A DNA stretch of 64,000 nt, from NCBI GenBank assembly GCA_013397115.1, contig VWZW01004071.1:311094-375093 (forward strand), given 5' to 3'. The stretch comes from Edolisoma coerulescens (lineage: Eukaryota; Chordata; Aves; Passeriformes; Campephagidae). The position numbers and the translations under genes were made by a program. Shown piece by piece: positions 61,201-64,000 of the stretch. Positions within the stretch are counted from its first letter, which is position 1; each line of letters opens with the position of its first letter. Under the pieces are notes generated by a model. The model ran no database searches. It saw only the letters and a list, made by a program, of their open reading frames with translations, and was not told the DNA's origin.

Positions 61201-64000
61201 TTTCATAAGCTGCTAAATAGTCTTTATTATCCTTGCTTCTCTGTGAATAGATAGAACTAAAGAGGTAAGACATTTTGCACTGATTTGCAGTATATTTGAA
61301 GTATAATTGGTTACTTGGAATTAATAAGAAAAATCCTTCAGAGGAAAGAGGAACAAGAATAGATTTTGACTGACTGTGTTATAATGGAATGAAATTATTT
61401 CAGTATTCAGAGTGATAAGGAAATAGTTACGTCAGTATCACTACGTACCCATTGGGGCAAACTTGATTGTATCAGATGGAATCTGTAATACAGCCCTCTG
61501 CCACAGTAACTTTCAGGAGTAGTAAGACAGCACTGCTACCTGAGCTGAATCTAATTGCAGCTAATCAGACCTAGATTTTCTATCATTATTTCTTTTACTA
61601 ATTGAATGTTGGTTACAGCACAAGTAAGCTAAACGATCAGCCCTCACAGAAAGCATCATATGTGGACTGGAATAGAGAAAAAAAAACCAGATTTTGCATC
61701 CTGAGGCAGGAAAAGCAGTGTTAGTACTGCTGTACTTGCTGTACTCATTTCTCAGGGACCTTGTTGCCATGCCAAATCTGCAGTTGGATTTGGGTAGCTG
61801 GCAGGGCCTCAAGATAGTGTTCAAATTCCCACTGGGCATTTTCTTGAAGGACAGCAATCTGTCTTCATAATCTTCGTAGTCTTTGTGTGTTTGCTCTTTC
61901 AGTTCTGTCAAGGTTCTTTTCCCCCACTTTTAAAGTGAAAAGTCTTCTTGTTAAAACCATCACCTGTGGTGGTTTGCTCTATACAGAAATGATGCTGTTT
62001 GGATTAGGGTGCTCCCCATGCTGCCTTGCAGAATAAGGGCGTTTGCTACTTGAGAAAAGAGCCCAAGTTCTCTTCTTTACTGTCTTGAGTCCAGTCCTCC
62101 TGCCAGCAGTTTGATTTCCATGTAGATCCCATCAGTCACCTCTCCAGGCTGCAATGCAGCTGCAGGTGGTTGCAACAGCACCTTTTTCATTGATTAGACA
62201 GGGTCATGACAATGGGAAAACATGACCTGCCCAGTGACTCGGTGCAGTCGGTTCTCCTGAGGTTTGTACCTGTGCCTTGGCACTCAGCAGAAGATGGCTT
62301 CTCACCTGTCCAGCAGCTATTTTCTCTTCTGAGTGCAATGACACCCTTGGGAGTGGGACTAACAGGGCAGGATCTGGGCTATCCAGGCAGCTCTTGCTTT
62401 GTGAAGCTCCACCTCCACCCTAAGTCTCCTTTTAAGTTTTGACGGTCTCCTCTGCATCTTCTCTGGTGGTCAGCAGCCTGAAGAGACCTTTCAGAGCTCT
62501 GTGGAAGAGCTGTGAGATACACAGGAGTAAGACACACATGATGAAGCACCTCCTAACGGATGTATTATGGGTTGTTTAGCATGGGCTCAGCCCATTACAA
62601 ACTTCCAGCCCAAGGAGTTTTGTGCCTTACCTTGCTGCACAGCGAGCATGGAGAAGAGGCCTTGTGGCCTCCGAAAAAAGGTGAGCCAGGAATCCTTTCT
62701 GACAGTTTATTTGGCCACTCGGGTTTTTCTGCGTGATGGGATACAGTACAACAAAGGACTCCACACTGGATTACATTCATTGTATCATGACATTTGTGTT
62801 CAGATCCTTGTCTGCTGTCTGCTTTAATCTAAGGTCTCTAAATTTTCAGACCCTCCCACCCATTCCTGGCATTTGCAAGGTTGCCTCTCAACAGTAAGAG
62901 CATTTCCTTGTCTGGCTGTCAGTTTAGCATTCCTGAGCTTAGACCTGTTTTTCCTGCACTGGTTCAATCTATGCATATTTCCTCTGCACCTCCTTTCTTT
63001 TCTTTTCCTTCTGTCCCTTCCTACCACACACACATTTTTCCTCTTGCAGTGCTCTGGCCCGTCACTGCCTTCTGTTTTGCCATTCATGTCTCCCTTCACC
63101 AGGTGCAGAATGTTTTCTAAAGGCTCTTACAGACCTTTTGCTTATCACACCACCCTCAAGTGAAAGCTGACATCTTTCATGGCAGTGAAAAAGTCTCAAA
63201 GCCCAGTTTCAACCAGGTCTTTCCGTTCACTAGTATTCTTCCACAGCCTATGTTTTCCACCCTTCTTCTGAAAACTTTCTTTTGCAAGCAGTAATAGCAT
63301 TTCCTCGCAAACAGCCTGTGAACTTTGTGTGTCTGTGCCCATCCTTTCTACCACCTCAAGGTTAAATGAAGCAAACAAAAATTGTTCTTGATCAGCAGTG
63401 TTTAGCATGTGTCACCTCTTGACCCTCTGTGGTGAGCCAGATGCTGTGCAGGTCTCACAGTCGCGCGCCTGCCAACTGGGTCAGTCTGTTGGCCTATCGG
63501 GGAGGAAGTGATCGGGTGGTGCAGCAAGCTGAAGCGTCTGTGCTTTGTTTTTCTTCTCTTTTTTTTATTATTTTTTTTACTTTGCCTTGCTGCAGTTGGA
63601 TTTGTGAAAGGAAACCACCACTGAGTCCATGTCATAGGGGAAAGAGAGACATGCCGCCTTGGTTCAGCAAGAGTTTGTGTGCTCTCAATCTTTCCTGAAG
63701 TTTCTATCTTGCAGACCTGGCGATTTCCTGTTTCCTTCTTGCTGGCCCTGATCTTCCTAGAGGTAGTGCCAAAGGGAGAAAGCACTGTCTTAGGGCCAGA
63801 GAACAATTCCAGTAACTTGTAAGCTCTCAATTTCAGCTGCTAGCTGAACAGATCCTCCTCTCCTGTGGAGGTCCCAGGAATCTGTTACACTGCATGTTAT
63901 TTACGAAGAGAAAGGCTGAAAAAAAATTTAACTGGATTGAGCAGCCAGTTTAGGGTATTGAATCACAAAAACAATGTGAAAAATTCTGAGCAGCCCCGTG
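58297..64000. other. Intron segment to the window edge, no gene seen
   Basis: AT-rich intron. The only compositional oddities are a small CpG cluster around 63461-63535 and a T-rich tract at 63546-63579. A 142-codon - strand frame (63402-63830) covers these and is judged chance. The next NRG1 exon was not found. Confidence 0.65.

Larger units (their letters stand above)
613..64000 (+). other. NRG1: NRG1 intron following the CRD exon (3' end beyond window)
   Basis: Everything after the donor is read as one intron. I searched for the next expected exon, which starts with a Ser/Thr-rich junction and encodes the first half of the EGF-like domain (KC...FCVNGGECF type residues flanked by AG and GT), and for the glycosylated-spacer exons, and did not find them. 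Absence by eye is weaker than a translated search. Landmarks within the intron are listed separately. Confidence 0.8.

Noticed and set aside
63402..63830. 142-codon - strand ORF rich in Lys/Arg
   Set aside because: The basic run is the translation of a T-rich tract read in reverse; no family match.
613..64000. Search for the EGF-like and spacer exons of NRG1
   Set aside because: No AG...GT-flanked stretch encoding the FCVNGGEC-type motif or the spacer residues was found by eye; most likely beyond the right edge.
1..64000. Prokaryotic-style systems (operons, CRISPR, toxin-antitoxin, phage)
   Set aside because: The sequence is vertebrate intron; no dense coding, direct-repeat/spacer array or ribosome-binding-site pattern is present.

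Overview
The window is almost entirely one gene: it opens inside the first coding exon of a type III (cysteine-rich-domain, CRD/SMDF) neuregulin-1 transcript on the + strand. That exon ends at a consensus splice donor at base 613. The remaining ~63.4 kb reads as the first part of the long intron between the CRD exon and the EGF-like exon. I looked for the EGF-like exon by eye and did not see it, so the intron probably runs off the right edge.

The organism is an amniote, most likely a bird. The exon matches vertebrate NRG1 type III. The recognisable interspersed repeats are CR1-superfamily LINEs: three bird-type CR1 3' ends carrying the ATTCT(A/G)TG-like terminal repeat, and one older CR1/L3-type tail. 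No Alu, B1 or L1-type repeats were recognised, and repeat density is low, which fits a bird better than a turtle or crocodilian; this is inference. One 311-base run of N and three single Ns mark it as draft assembly.

Layout. 1-612: NRG1 exon, 5' end off the window. 613-3324: intron with a G/T-rich tract. 3325-4727: two inverted ~175-bp arms, about 85-90% identical by eye, around a ~1.05-kb spacer. Each arm carries the same acceptor/donor pair, and in the right arm the pair lies on the NRG1 sense strand. 4728-24870: plain intron with small tandem duplications and a motif-rich stretch at 21.7-21.9 kb. 24871-24984: CR1 tail (-). 24985-43605: intron with G-quadruplex-type runs, a small Cys-rich ORF and a (GATTT)9 microsatellite. 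43606-45347: L3-type tail followed by a bird CR1 (+). 45348-57868: intron with the assembly gap, a T-rich tract and a perfect CRE. 57869-58296: CR1 (-). 58297-64000: plain intron.

Nearly all other open frames are what chance predicts. With stops at 3 in 64 codons, six frames of 64 kb give about 6,000 stop-to-stop intervals, and roughly eight of these should reach 137 codons. I do not annotate those ORFs as genes. No tRNA, rRNA, CRISPR, prokaryotic operon or viral gene was seen. The most distinctive structures are the inverted pair with its splice-competent core at 3.3-4.7 kb and the forkhead/AP-1/E-box cluster beside a 22-bp tandem duplication at 21.7-21.9 kb.
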